A stretch of 63,014 nt of DNA from Fidelibacterota bacterium (GTDB lineage Bacteria > Fidelibacterota > UBA8477 > JABMPR01): contig JAJRSW010000097.1 of assembly GCA_024278595.1 (NCBI GenBank), forward strand, positions 1 through 63,014, read 5' to 3'. Below the pieces are notes generated by a model. That model ran no database searches, had not been told where the DNA came from, and worked only from the letters and a program-made list of their open reading frames with translations. Below are positions 42,387 to 50,802 of the stretch, one piece after another (the first letter of the stretch is position 1; each line of letters begins with the position of its first letter). A program made the translations under genes and the position numbers.

Positions 42387-44628
42387 TGGGAAAGACTCGG
42401 CGGCTACCAATAGACTTCTGGATCTGTTGCGCTCCCAACAAGCCGGTAAGTCTACCACGGAAGGCAACGCCAGCGGTACCATAGATACCGAGTCAGATGC
42501 GCAGACAGCAGACCCGGTAGTGGAGACTCAAGATCCTGCCGAACCAACCCCGGTAGACATAAGTTCCAGCATTGTCCCCGATACAATTGTGGACCAGCCT
42601 CCTCCTGAGACTGCCAGTTCCAAGCCGGTGACATCAGAAGAGATCATGGCTAAACTGGGAAATCTGGGGCCGAAGACCCAGCCGGATGTGCCGGAACCGA
42701 CCCAGCCAGAAACAGCAGCTGTTGAAAGTGCCGCTCAGGGTGCAGCAGCAGCATTTACTGAGCCAGCGACCCAGCCAGATTCCCTGGCAACAGATGGGGG
42801 TGGACCGGATATTCAAACCACAGCACCTCCGGCACCTCCGCTTGACAATCTCAGTGTGAGTCTCATTGATCCCATCCATTTTCAGACACATAAAGATGTT
42901 GCCCAAGCTAACAAGGCCATCGATCTACTTTACGAGTTTAGCAACTGGGCCCTGGGGATTCGCCAGATCATCACCGTTCAGTGCGCATCTGACAGTATTC
43001 GGATTATGAAAATACATTCCGTGGGACCCCGCAACATCATCGAGGACATGGAAGAGTTCTCACTTCCCTACGAAACGGATAATCAGAAAATCACCCACCG
43101 GGATGACCTGTTGACCCACATTCTTGATACGCTTGATAAAAAGGTTTGGAAAAAAAATACTATGTTCCGGACTTATTCATCACAGATCGAGACCCACACA
43201 AAAGTTTTTAAGGCTCCCCCGATCAAGGGGCAGGAGTTTAAGGATCTCATCAACTGGTCCGCTAAGAAAAATCTGCCATTTAGTTCTGAGAATATCAATA
43301 TCGACTACCAGGTCCTGGACTCTGAAAAAGGAGAGCTCAAGAAAAATATCATCATTGGTATCGGTAACAACGAGACCATCAACCATCTGAGTGATCTATA
43401 TAAAAAGCGAAAATTCGATCTTCAGAGTATCGCCACCATCCCGTATCTGGATTGGCAAACCTTCAAACACTGTTATCCCGACCGGCTGGGTGGCTGTATT
43501 GCCATCGTCCACATGAACAAAAAAGAAACCACCATTACCATGGTAAAATCAGGTCGCCTGGAATTCAACCGGGAAATGGCAATTGGCGTTGAGGATTATA
43601 AAAAAGCACTGGTGCAACGGGTAATGGTTGGCAATGATGCTGTCAATATCACTGAAGAAATGGCCCTGGACTATCTCATGCGTTACGGTATTCCAGTGGA
43701 TACCAAGGGAGATATTCCTGAATCTGGGATCAGTCTTTATAAGATCCATATTTTTTTAAGACCAGTTATCGAACGAATGACCGGAGAGATCAACAGATCT
43801 TTGGATTATTTCCGAAAACAGGTGGCAGATGTGGAGTGTCAGGAGATTTACATTACGGGACCGGGAGCCTCGATCCCAAATCTGGTTGAAACTTTTGAAA
43901 AGCAACTTGAACGCAGTACCGAACATCTAAATCCACTCCGCCAGGGAGACTTTGAATTTTCAGAACAACTGGCTGTTAACTATCAGTTGTTTCCTACCTT
44001 TGCCACAAATTTTAGTCTAGCTCTGAAAAAGTCCACGGGGATCAATTTGCTGCCGATTCGCAGGAAACAACACTTCCAGTATAAGATGTTCAACAAATTT
44101 GCCCTGTTAATTGCCAGCATTCTAATCCCCATATATAGCATTCTGGGATATTTTGTGTATCTCGAAACAGGCAATATGGAAGAGAGTGTTGCCACCATGA
44201 AACAACAATGGCAGAAACTCTCAGAAAAATCCAAAGAATATTTTACCATGCTGGATGATCTGGAGTATCTGGGTAAATACTGGGGTTACCTGGCTAATGA
44301 CCGGATCAATTCAAGCAATCAGATCAAATTGCTCAAGCTCATCTCATCTGAAATACCAGATAATATTAAGGTGACATCCCTGGTCTTTCGTCCAGCCAGT
44401 AGCCAGGGGAATGGTAACACCATCCAGCAGGATGCTCACATCGACCGGATTGCCATGAGTGGTTTCGTGAATGCCAGTGCCGGTATTGCGGATATCCAAC
44501 TGACCAACTTTATTATGCGTCTTGAGAGCTTAAATATGTTCACCAGCATTGATCGAGAGATCCAGGGCAATCCTGGCTCAAATGACACCAGACTCTTTTT
44601 CACCCTGAAAATGGGGGTTGGTATTTAA
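42361..44628 (+). CDS. PilM-PilN fusion protein
   Basis: This is a 755-residue protein. Residues ~1-165 are a disordered Pro/Ala/Thr/Glu-rich head. Residues ~180-560 are PilM-like, an actin-fold cytoplasmic ATPase (LGGCIAIVHMNKKETTITMV, IYITGPGASIPNLVETFEKQ). At residue ~562 comes GINLLPIRRKQ, the N-terminal cytoplasmic motif by which separate PilN proteins bind PilM. It is followed by one transmembrane helix (FALLIASILIPIYSILGYFV), a coiled coil and a ferredoxin-like periplasmic domain typical of PilN. PilM and PilN are usually separate proteins, so this gene makes the PilM-PilN contact covalent. TAATG overlap couples it to pilO. Confidence 0.85.
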   Translation: MMKIIMPASGKDSAATNRLLDLLRSQQAGKSTTEGNASGTIDTESDAQTADPVVETQDPAEPTPVDISSSIVPDTIVDQPPPETASSKPVTSEEIMAKLGNLGPKTQPDVPEPTQPETAAVESAAQGAAAAFTEPATQPDSLATDGGGPDIQTTAPPAPPLDNLSVSLIDPIHFQTHKDVAQANKAIDLLYEFSNWALGIRQIITVQCASDSIRIMKIHSVGPRNIIEDMEEFSLPYETDNQKITHRDDLLTHILDTLDKKVWKKNTMFRTYSSQIETHTKVFKAPPIKGQEFKDLINWSAKKNLPFSSENINIDYQVLDSEKGELKKNIIIGIGNNETINHLSDLYKKRKFDLQSIATIPYLDWQTFKHCYPDRLGGCIAIVHMNKKETTITMVKSGRLEFNREMAIGVEDYKKALVQRVMVGNDAVNITEEMALDYLMRYGIPVDTKGDIPESGISLYKIHIFLRPVIERMTGEINRSLDYFRKQVADVECQEIYITGPGASIPNLVETFEKQLERSTEHLNPLRQGDFEFSEQLAVNYQLFPTFATNFSLALKKSTGINLLPIRRKQHFQYKMFNKFALLIASILIPIYSILGYFVYLETGNMEESVATMKQQWQKLSEKSKEYFTMLDDLEYLGKYWGYLANDRINSSNQIKLLKLISSEIPDNIKVTSLVFRPASSQGNGNTIQQDAHIDRIAMSGFVNASAGIADIQLTNFIMRLESLNMFTSIDREIQGNPGSNDTRLFFTLKMGVGI

Positions 44629-45194
44629 TGAACCGGAATATTTTCTTTAGTACGCTCATTGCTTTGCTGGTAATCACCATCGGCTGGTTCTATTACACAG
44701 TGGTTGTGGCTGGCACCCGGATCTCAGAACTTGATTCTGAATTAAATGCGATCAATCAGCGTTTTAATGAACTAGCCATGGTTTCAGAAAGTTATGAAGA
44801 ATTCAAACAGCGATTTATCGAAAAAGTCGCTGACTTTGATACCCTGAAAAGCGTGATACCTGATAATCAGGAATACGCAACAGCACTGGAAGAGATCAGG
44901 CAGATCGCTGAACGGCATAAATTACAGATTATCTCTCTGGCACCCATTCTAACTGATACCTATCCAGCATTATATATCGAATTGACCATTCCTAAAAATC
45001 ATGTTGAGTGCTATCCGGTACAACTGAAATTCTATGGTGATTTTCTGACAATAGGAGCTTTTTTAGATGATCTTCTAGAATTGGAAACCCTGGTCAATAT
45101 TGCAAACTTAAAGTTGGAAACTGAAACGGAGCATGGCGGGCTGCTCACTTGCGAATTAAATTTGTACACCTATATATTTATTGAGGGAGCGTGA
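44628..45194 (+). CDS. pilO: PilO-like pilus assembly protein
   Basis: This 188-residue inner-membrane protein has one N-terminal helix (FFSTLIALLVITIGWFYYTV). A periplasmic coiled coil follows (LDSELNAINQRFNELAM), then a ferredoxin-like domain (LYIELTIPKNHVECYPVQLK, FYGDFLTIGAFLDDLL). PilO dimerises with PilN and connects the cytoplasmic motor to the secretin through PilP. Its position between the PilM-PilN fusion and the PilP-like gene matches the standard order. Confidence 0.85.
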   Translation: MNRNIFFSTLIALLVITIGWFYYTVVVAGTRISELDSELNAINQRFNELAMVSESYEEFKQRFIEKVADFDTLKSVIPDNQEYATALEEIRQIAERHKLQIISLAPILTDTYPALYIELTIPKNHVECYPVQLKFYGDFLTIGAFLDDLLELETLVNIANLKLETETEHGGLLTCELNLYTYIFIEGA

Positions 45195-45198
45195 TCAA

Positions 45199-45702
45199 TT
45201 GTTAAAACAGATGAATGCTCGTTCAATTGTTCTGCTGGTGACCCTCCTCAGCCTGCTGGGCTATTATCTGCTCACTTCAGGAATTATCGGTACCGGAGGC
45301 GGCGAAGGAGAAAATCTGTTCGGATTGCCCATTGGAGGCTCATCATCTCCTGAATTATCTGCCCAGGAAGCATCAAAATATAGAACAGCAACCCCCCTGC
45401 GAGCCGTTATCTGGAAGGGTGGCTGGGAGTCAGACCCCTTTTATTATGCAGAAGCTGAAACGACCAATGCACTGGGTGGCGGGATACTGGGTTCTCTTTT
45501 TGGGACCCTGGATGGCGGGGACAGACCAAGTATTGTACTTACGGGAATTTCCTGGAACGGAAATATTGGTATGGCACTGATTAATGGCGATATATTGGAG
45601 GAGGGTGACCGAATCGTCGGCTACCAGATCACAAAGATTGCCTTTGACCATGTAATTATGCGAAAAGGTACCAGTATTGTAAAGGTCAACCTTGATGATT
45701 AA
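45199..45702 (+). CDS. PilP-like inner-membrane protein
   Basis: This ~167-residue protein has a single N-terminal helix (SIVLLVTLLSLLGYYLLTSG) and a Gly/Ser-rich linker. A small beta-domain follows (IVLTGISWNGNIGMALINGD, then GDRIVGYQITKIAFDHVIMR) with the HR-domain pattern of PilP/GspC, which docks on the secretin. GAGGGAG (45183-45189) points to the TTG at 45199 or the ATG at 45211 as start. PilP is usually a lipoprotein; this one looks like a transmembrane form. Its position before the secretin gene supports the call. Confidence 0.72.
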   Translation: MLKQMNARSIVLLVTLLSLLGYYLLTSGIIGTGGGEGENLFGLPIGGSSSPELSAQEASKYRTATPLRAVIWKGGWESDPFYYAEAETTNALGGGILGSLFGTLDGGDRPSIVLTGISWNGNIGMALINGDILEEGDRIVGYQITKIAFDHVIMRKGTSIVKVNLDD

Positions 45703-47458
45703 ACACGCATTTACCATTTTAATTCTAGGTACAGTAGCCTTGGTTGCTGCTCCTAAATCGACCTTGAACTGGGTCTCCACGTTCGTGGCCAACGGTGAAG
45801 CCGGTGTCGAGATCTCTTTGTCAAACCGGGTGGATTTCAGGGAAACTATCGGGCAATCGCCCCCGAAGATCACACTGATCTTTCCCAAGACCCAATTGAT
45901 CCAGGATGACTTTACTCGGTCCACCAGTGTGTCTCCCCTGATGCGTTTAGCCGTTCGCCAAAATCCCCATAACGACTCAGAGGTGATCGTTGAGATGCAT
46001 TTTTCAAAGGTTCCTCAGTATACCACCCAATGGTTGGGAGACGACCTGCTCCTGGTCTCATGGCCAGAAGTCCGGGAAAGAAAAGCCCCGCGACGTCAAA
46101 CTCGGAGAACCGATCTACCGGGAACCGTGAGCATGAATTTCAAGGGTGCTGATCTGGTTGATATCCTCAGATTGCTGGCTGCCCAACATCACCTCAATAT
46201 CCTCACCGGTCCGGATATCGAAGGTGAAGTGACGGTATCATTAAAAGATGTTGAACTCTGGACCGCCCTGGACGGTATTCTGAAAGTGAACGGTTATGAT
46301 TGGTTTCAACAGGGCAATATTGTGGTGGTCAAACCAACAGACACTGAGATGTTTGGTGAGTTGGAAACCCGGGTATATAAAATGGATTACGTGGATGCCA
46401 GTGCAGTCTCCAGTGCTTTGAGCAGTGTGCTCAGCGAGAAAGGCTCTGTCCAGCTATTTTCACCTGTCATGGCAGGATCGCGTGGAGGTGCCACCGGTGG
46501 CAGTGCAGGCGGGGCAGGCGGCGGTGCTGCTACAGGTGGTGCAGACGGTGGCCTGGCAGCGGCCCTGGGTGGCGGCGGTGGGGGCACAACTGGCGGTGGA
46601 GCAACTGGGGCAACTGGTGGAGCTGCTGGCGGTGGCGGTACAGCCACAGCATTTGACCATATCGTTATCACCGACATCGCCCAGAATTTTGTGCGGATAG
46701 AAGCGATCATTGGAGAACTTGATAAAAAAATTCCCCAGATCAATATTGCTGTAAAATTTATCGAGACCAAACTCAGTACTAACGAGCGTCTGGGCATCAA
46801 TTGGACTTTAAGGGCAAGTTTGGAAGGACCTTCGATCCAGGAGGACGCTGGTGCTTTTGAGAATCTGCTTGAAGTTGGAACAGCCATCCTGTCGGGGGGA
46901 GCCGGTCAACTGAGGCTGGCAACCTTAAGCCTACCGGTCTTTTCCTCACTCATGGAACTCATGGGAACGGATGCTGATACACGATTACTCCAGGAACCCC
47001 AGGTGACTACTTTTGAAAATACAACGGCACGGATCGGCATAGGAACCAGTTATCCAGTACTGATTCCCCAGGTCAGTGCAGGAGCTTTTGGGACTGACTC
47101 ATACCAGTTTGAGGATGTTGAGATCAATGTTTCACTGGATGTTACCCCCAGAATAAATGAAGGCCGCTATGTCAGTTTGCAGATTACTGCCACCGTTCAA
47201 GCCTTGGTGGGTATGGCTGGTCCCAACTCTGACCGTCCCATTGTTTCAGACCGATCCACTACTACGCGAGTCATGGTCGCCAATGGTGAGACCTTGCTTA
47301 TCGGCGGATTGATCTTTGATCAGGTGAATGAAACGACCACCAGTCCACCGATCATTGGCAGCATTCCCTTGCTCAAGAAATTTTTCACCCATACCAACAC
47401 CTCCACCGAGCAGCGTGAACTTTTGATCTTTATAACTCCCAATATTATCAATATGTAG
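45695..47458 (+). CDS. pilQ: PilQ/GspD-family secretin
   Basis: This is a ~587-residue outer-membrane secretin with a signal peptide. An AMIN-like segment lies near residues 25-120. The secretin N-domain is at ~145-215 (VSMNFKGADLVDILRLLAAQ, HHLNILTGPDIEGEVTVSLK). A second N-domain is interrupted by a ~60-residue Gly/Ala/Thr-rich insert (residues ~260-315). The secretin core begins at QINIAVKFIETKLSTNERLG and contains LQEPQVTTFENTTARIGIGT, VSLDVTPRINEGRYVSLQIT and TLLIGGLI. The pilus fibre passes through its ring. ATG 45695 is preferred over the TTG at 45692; it overlaps the PilP-like gene by 8 bases. Confidence 0.92.
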   Translation: MIKHAFTILILGTVALVAAPKSTLNWVSTFVANGEAGVEISLSNRVDFRETIGQSPPKITLIFPKTQLIQDDFTRSTSVSPLMRLAVRQNPHNDSEVIVEMHFSKVPQYTTQWLGDDLLLVSWPEVRERKAPRRQTRRTDLPGTVSMNFKGADLVDILRLLAAQHHLNILTGPDIEGEVTVSLKDVELWTALDGILKVNGYDWFQQGNIVVVKPTDTEMFGELETRVYKMDYVDASAVSSALSSVLSEKGSVQLFSPVMAGSRGGATGGSAGGAGGGAATGGADGGLAAALGGGGGGTTGGGATGATGGAAGGGGTATAFDHIVITDIAQNFVRIEAIIGELDKKIPQINIAVKFIETKLSTNERLGINWTLRASLEGPSIQEDAGAFENLLEVGTAILSGGAGQLRLATLSLPVFSSLMELMGTDADTRLLQEPQVTTFENTTARIGIGTSYPVLIPQVSAGAFGTDSYQFEDVEINVSLDVTPRINEGRYVSLQITATVQALVGMAGPNSDRPIVSDRSTTTRVMVANGETLLIGGLIFDQVNETTTSPPIIGSIPLLKKFFTHTNTSTEQRELLIFITPNIINM

Positions 47459-47469
47459 GGCCAGGCCTC

Positions 47470-48528
47470 ATGCAGTTAGATATATTAGATCTTCTTCAAT
47501 TCATCAAGCAAAGTGGTGCTTCTGACCTTCACCTGCACCCCTTTTCCAGACCCATTGTCAGGGTCGATGGAGAGATCAGGAAGACTGACCTGCCTGAGAT
47601 GTTGCCAGAAGATCTGCACATTCTTATCTATGGCATCATGACCGAATTTCAACGCAAACGGTTTGAAGAAGATTGGGAATTAGACTTTGCTGTGGCGTTC
47701 AAAGGGATCGGTCGATTCCGAGTGAATGTGTTTAAAAGTATTCACGGGGATTCGGCGGTGCTAAGAGCAATCAATGAGCAGGTAATCTCATTTGAAGACC
47801 TGGGACTTCCAGAAGTAATAAAAGATATGGCCCACCAGGACAAGGGCCTGTTCCTGGTAACAGGACCCACCGGTAGTGGTAAATCAACCACGCTTAACAC
47901 GATTATTGACTACATCAATCGCACCCGGAAGAAGCATATTATTACCATCGAGGATCCAGTGGAATTCACTCACACCAGTCAACAGTCGCTTATCACCCAG
48001 CGGGAAGTCGGCACGACCACTCATGGTTTTGCTCAGGCACTCCGATCTGCCTTGCGAGAGGATCCTGATATCATCGTGGTGGGAGAGATGCGAGATCCGG
48101 AGACGACCGCTCTGGCAGTTACAGCGGCTGAAACAGGACATCTGGTATTCGGTACCTTGCACACGGTAAATACCACCAAGACCCTGGATCGCGTCATCGA
48201 TCAGTTCTCCGCGAATCAACAAGATCAGATCAGAGTGATGATCAGTGATACCATCGTGACCATCCTCTCCCAAATGCTGCTTAAAAAGGTGGGCGGCGGA
48301 CGGGTGGCTGCTTTTGAGGTCCTGGCTGGTACACCGGCCGTGGCAAATCTGATCCGAGAGGCCAAAACCTTCCAATTGAGGTCAATATTACAAATGGGTG
48401 CTTCAGCCGGGATGCAGACCCTGGAGCAATCATTGGCTAATCTGGTTAAAAATAATCTGGTAGAGATCGATGAAGCCATGCAAGTGGCTGCTTTTCCTGA
48501 AGATCTGGCCAAACTGGTGAAAAACTGA
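47470..48528 (+). CDS. pilT: PilT retraction ATPase
   Basis: This 352-residue hexameric motor depolymerises the pilus. Visible are Walker A (VTGPTGSGKSTTLNTIIDYI), the Asp box (ITIEDPVEFTH), Walker B (IIVVGEMRDPETTALAVTAA), the His box (ETGHLVFGTLHT), and the PilT C-terminal region (LEQSLANLVKNNLVEIDEAM). The N-terminal PAS-like domain has the usual SDLHLHPFSRPIVRVDGE. Followed 1 base later by a second PilT-type ATPase. Confidence 0.93.
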   Translation: MQLDILDLLQFIKQSGASDLHLHPFSRPIVRVDGEIRKTDLPEMLPEDLHILIYGIMTEFQRKRFEEDWELDFAVAFKGIGRFRVNVFKSIHGDSAVLRAINEQVISFEDLGLPEVIKDMAHQDKGLFLVTGPTGSGKSTTLNTIIDYINRTRKKHIITIEDPVEFTHTSQQSLITQREVGTTTHGFAQALRSALREDPDIIVVGEMRDPETTALAVTAAETGHLVFGTLHTVNTTKTLDRVIDQFSANQQDQIRVMISDTIVTILSQMLLKKVGGGRVAAFEVLAGTPAVANLIREAKTFQLRSILQMGASAGMQTLEQSLANLVKNNLVEIDEAMQVAAFPEDLAKLVKN

Positions 48529-48529
48529 T

Positions 48530-49651
48530 ATGTATACTTTGCAGGACTTACTTACAGTTATGGTCGAGGCAGAAGCCTCAGATCTCTATGTTTCAGTGGG
48601 CGCCTTCCCCATGGTCAAGATTTCCGGGAAGGTTTATCCCATCGAAAAGGAGCAGCTTTCCCCCGAGAATTTGGAGCAGTTGAAACTTGAAATGCTGTCT
48701 GAGGAGCAACTCACTGCCTATCATTCTGAAAAGGAATTGGATTACACGCTGAGCCTTTCAGGAGTGGGACGTTTTCGGGTCAATTACTTTCGTCAACGGG
48801 GCACGGATAGTTTTGTAGTTCGGCAAATTGTTTCTACCATCAGTACTCTGGATGACCTGAACTTACCGCCGATTCTAAGTGAATTGGCCATGAAGGATCG
48901 CGGTCTAATTCTGGTGGTTGGTGCAACCGGATCAGGGAAGTCAACGACCCTGGCCGCCATGATCGATCACCGGAATGCCAATCGGTCAGGGCATATTCTC
49001 ACCCTGGAAGATCCCATTGAATTTCTGCATCCTCATAAAAAGAGTGTGGTGAATCAACGTGAAATTGGTCATGATACAGACTCCTTTAGTAAAGCACTGA
49101 AATCGGCCCTTCGCGAAGCACCCTCAGTACTGCTCATCGGCGAGATCAGGGATCGTGAAGCCATGGAATCAGCCTTGAGCTTTTCCGAGACTGGTCACCT
49201 GGTGCTCAGTACACTCCATGCCACGAATACCTCACAAACTATTGACAGAATACTAAGTTTTTATGACCGATCCGAACAGGACTTGGCCCAGACCCAATTA
49301 AGCCAGAACATAATGGCTATTGTTGCTCAGCGCCTGGTTCCCATGGAGGATGGGAAATTGACTGCCGCCCTGGAGATCATGATCTCCACAGCCCGCATGC
49401 GCGATCTGATCCAGAAGGGCAGCATCGAATTGATCTCACAGGCCATCCGCTCAGGAGCTGGTGAAAACATGCAGCTCTTCGATCAGGCACTCTATAAATT
49501 GTATCAAGAAAAAAAGATCAGTGAATTTACCGCAGTTGAATTTGCAGATTACCCAACAGATTTGAAACTAATGATCTCATCAATGGAGCAAAGACAGAGC
49601 AGTCTTGAAATTAAGCTCCTGGAAGATGGGCCGGAATCGGAGAAGGAATAA
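48530..49651 (+). CDS. Second PilT-type ATPase (PilU-like)
   Basis: This 373-residue paralogue of pilT has ASDLYVSVGAFPMVKISGKV at the N-terminus, Walker A (VGATGSGKSTTLAAMIDHRN), LEDPIEFLHPHKK, LLIGEIRDREAMESALSFSE (Walker B) and TGHLVLSTLHATNTSQTIDR. Tandem pilT-pilU pairs are common; PilU acts only together with PilT and adds force. It has a longer, Glu-rich C-terminus than PilT (SSLEIKLLEDGPESEKE), a PilU trait. Two bases separate it from the response-regulator gene. Confidence 0.88.
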   Translation: MYTLQDLLTVMVEAEASDLYVSVGAFPMVKISGKVYPIEKEQLSPENLEQLKLEMLSEEQLTAYHSEKELDYTLSLSGVGRFRVNYFRQRGTDSFVVRQIVSTISTLDDLNLPPILSELAMKDRGLILVVGATGSGKSTTLAAMIDHRNANRSGHILTLEDPIEFLHPHKKSVVNQREIGHDTDSFSKALKSALREAPSVLLIGEIRDREAMESALSFSETGHLVLSTLHATNTSQTIDRILSFYDRSEQDLAQTQLSQNIMAIVAQRLVPMEDGKLTAALEIMISTARMRDLIQKGSIELISQAIRSGAGENMQLFDQALYKLYQEKKISEFTAVEFADYPTDLKLMISSMEQRQSSLEIKLLEDGPESEKE

Positions 49652-49653
49652 TT

Positions 49654-50019
49654 ATGGCAGGGAAACGGATTCTTATTGTTGATGATGAAAGATTTTTTAT
49701 TGAACCGGTAAAACGCTTGTTGGAGAGCCTCAATTATGAGGTGTTTGAAGCCTATGACGGGATCTCTGGTCTGTCCAAAGCCCGCGAAGTACAACCTGAT
49801 CTGATCATGTTGGATCTGATGCTGCCGGGGATGAACGGCTATCAGGTCTGCCGCTTGTTGAAATTTGATGAGCAGTTCCGCGATATTCCGGTCATCATTG
49901 TCTCAGCCAAAGACAGTGATCGGGATCGTGAAGTAGGGACCCAGAGCGGGGCTGAACTCTACCTGGTAAAGCCTTTGAACTATCAGACTTTTCCAGCGGA
50001 ATTGGAAGCTTTGCTCTAA
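49654..50019 (+). CDS. Single-domain response regulator (CheY-like)
   Basis: This 121-residue receiver domain has the acidic pair in LIVDDERFF, the phospho-acceptor Asp in LIMLDLMLPGMNGYQ, Ser in VIIVSAKDSD and Lys in YLVKPLNYQ. There is no output domain, so it works by binding another protein. Its place between the PilT-type ATPases and the prepilin peptidase suggests control of pilus extension or retraction. The HPt protein at 61294 could be part of its phosphorelay, but no histidine kinase is in the window. Confidence 0.9.
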   Translation: MAGKRILIVDDERFFIEPVKRLLESLNYEVFEAYDGISGLSKAREVQPDLIMLDLMLPGMNGYQVCRLLKFDEQFRDIPVIIVSAKDSDRDREVGTQSGAELYLVKPLNYQTFPAELEALL

Positions 50020-50028
50020 AGCACATTT

Positions 50029-50796
50029 ATGATAGCATTTTTTGTCATCTTATTCGGGCTGATCATTGGGAGCTTTCTCAATGTTGTGATCTACCGCTTT
50101 CCCCGGGAAGAGTCCCTGGCTTTTCCGGCTTCCCACTGTCCCCAGTGTGACCATCAGATCAAACCCTGGGAAAATATTCCCCTTGTCAGCTACCTCTTTC
50201 TCAGAGGCAAATGCTCCGCCTGCAAGACTTCCATTGCCCTGCGTTACCCATTGGTCGAAGCGCTTACGGCTTTGGTGTTTTTCCTGACCTACCTGAAATT
50301 CGGTTTGAGCCTGGATCTCCTGGTTTTTGCCCTTTTCGGGGCGCTTTTGATCGCCATTGCCTTGATCGATATTGATCATCTGATCATCCCCGATTCAATG
50401 ATCATCATTGGTTTGATCCCCGGTTTCTACCTGTGGCTCAGTCGTCCGGAACAGCTGCTTACGCCTCAATTCTATGGTTTTGTTGGTCTGGGTTTCAGCT
50501 TTTGGGCAATTCGCTTTATGGGTGAATTCTTTTTCAAAAAAGAAGCCATGGGGTTGGGAGATGTCAAGTTCGCCGCTATGGCCGGCTGGGTACTGGGCTG
50601 GGATGTGGGCATCGTTTCCATGTTTCTGGCCTTTCTGACTGCAGCCCTTTTGTTTACCATCATGATCCCCATGGGGCTTATTGACCGTAAACAACAAGTG
50701 CCCTTTGGACCATTTATCTGTTTGGGGATCTGGTTGGGTCTCATGTGGGGTTGGGAAATAATCGATTGGTATTTAACCATGTTCATCGGAATATAG
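50029..50796 (+). CDS. pilD: Prepilin peptidase/N-methyltransferase
   Basis: This 255-residue bifunctional A24 aspartic protease cleaves and N-methylates prepilins at the inner membrane. The N-terminal methylase part has the four-cysteine zinc motif (CPQC ... CSAC). The two catalytic aspartates lie in ALIDIDHLIIPD and GLGDVKFAAM (G-x-G-D). Eight hydrophobic helices are present. It serves the minor and major pilins encoded downstream. Confidence 0.93.
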   Translation: MIAFFVILFGLIIGSFLNVVIYRFPREESLAFPASHCPQCDHQIKPWENIPLVSYLFLRGKCSACKTSIALRYPLVEALTALVFFLTYLKFGLSLDLLVFALFGALLIAIALIDIDHLIIPDSMIIIGLIPGFYLWLSRPEQLLTPQFYGFVGLGFSFWAIRFMGEFFFKKEAMGLGDVKFAAMAGWVLGWDVGIVSMFLAFLTAALLFTIMIPMGLIDRKQQVPFGPFICLGIWLGLMWGWEIIDWYLTMFIGI

Positions 50797-50802
50797 TCCT
50801 GT

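Noticed and set aside
46387..46887. Long reverse-strand Pro/Ala-rich frame inside pilQ
   Set aside because: It is the mirror of the Gly/Ala-rich coding of the secretin; a shadow, not a gene.
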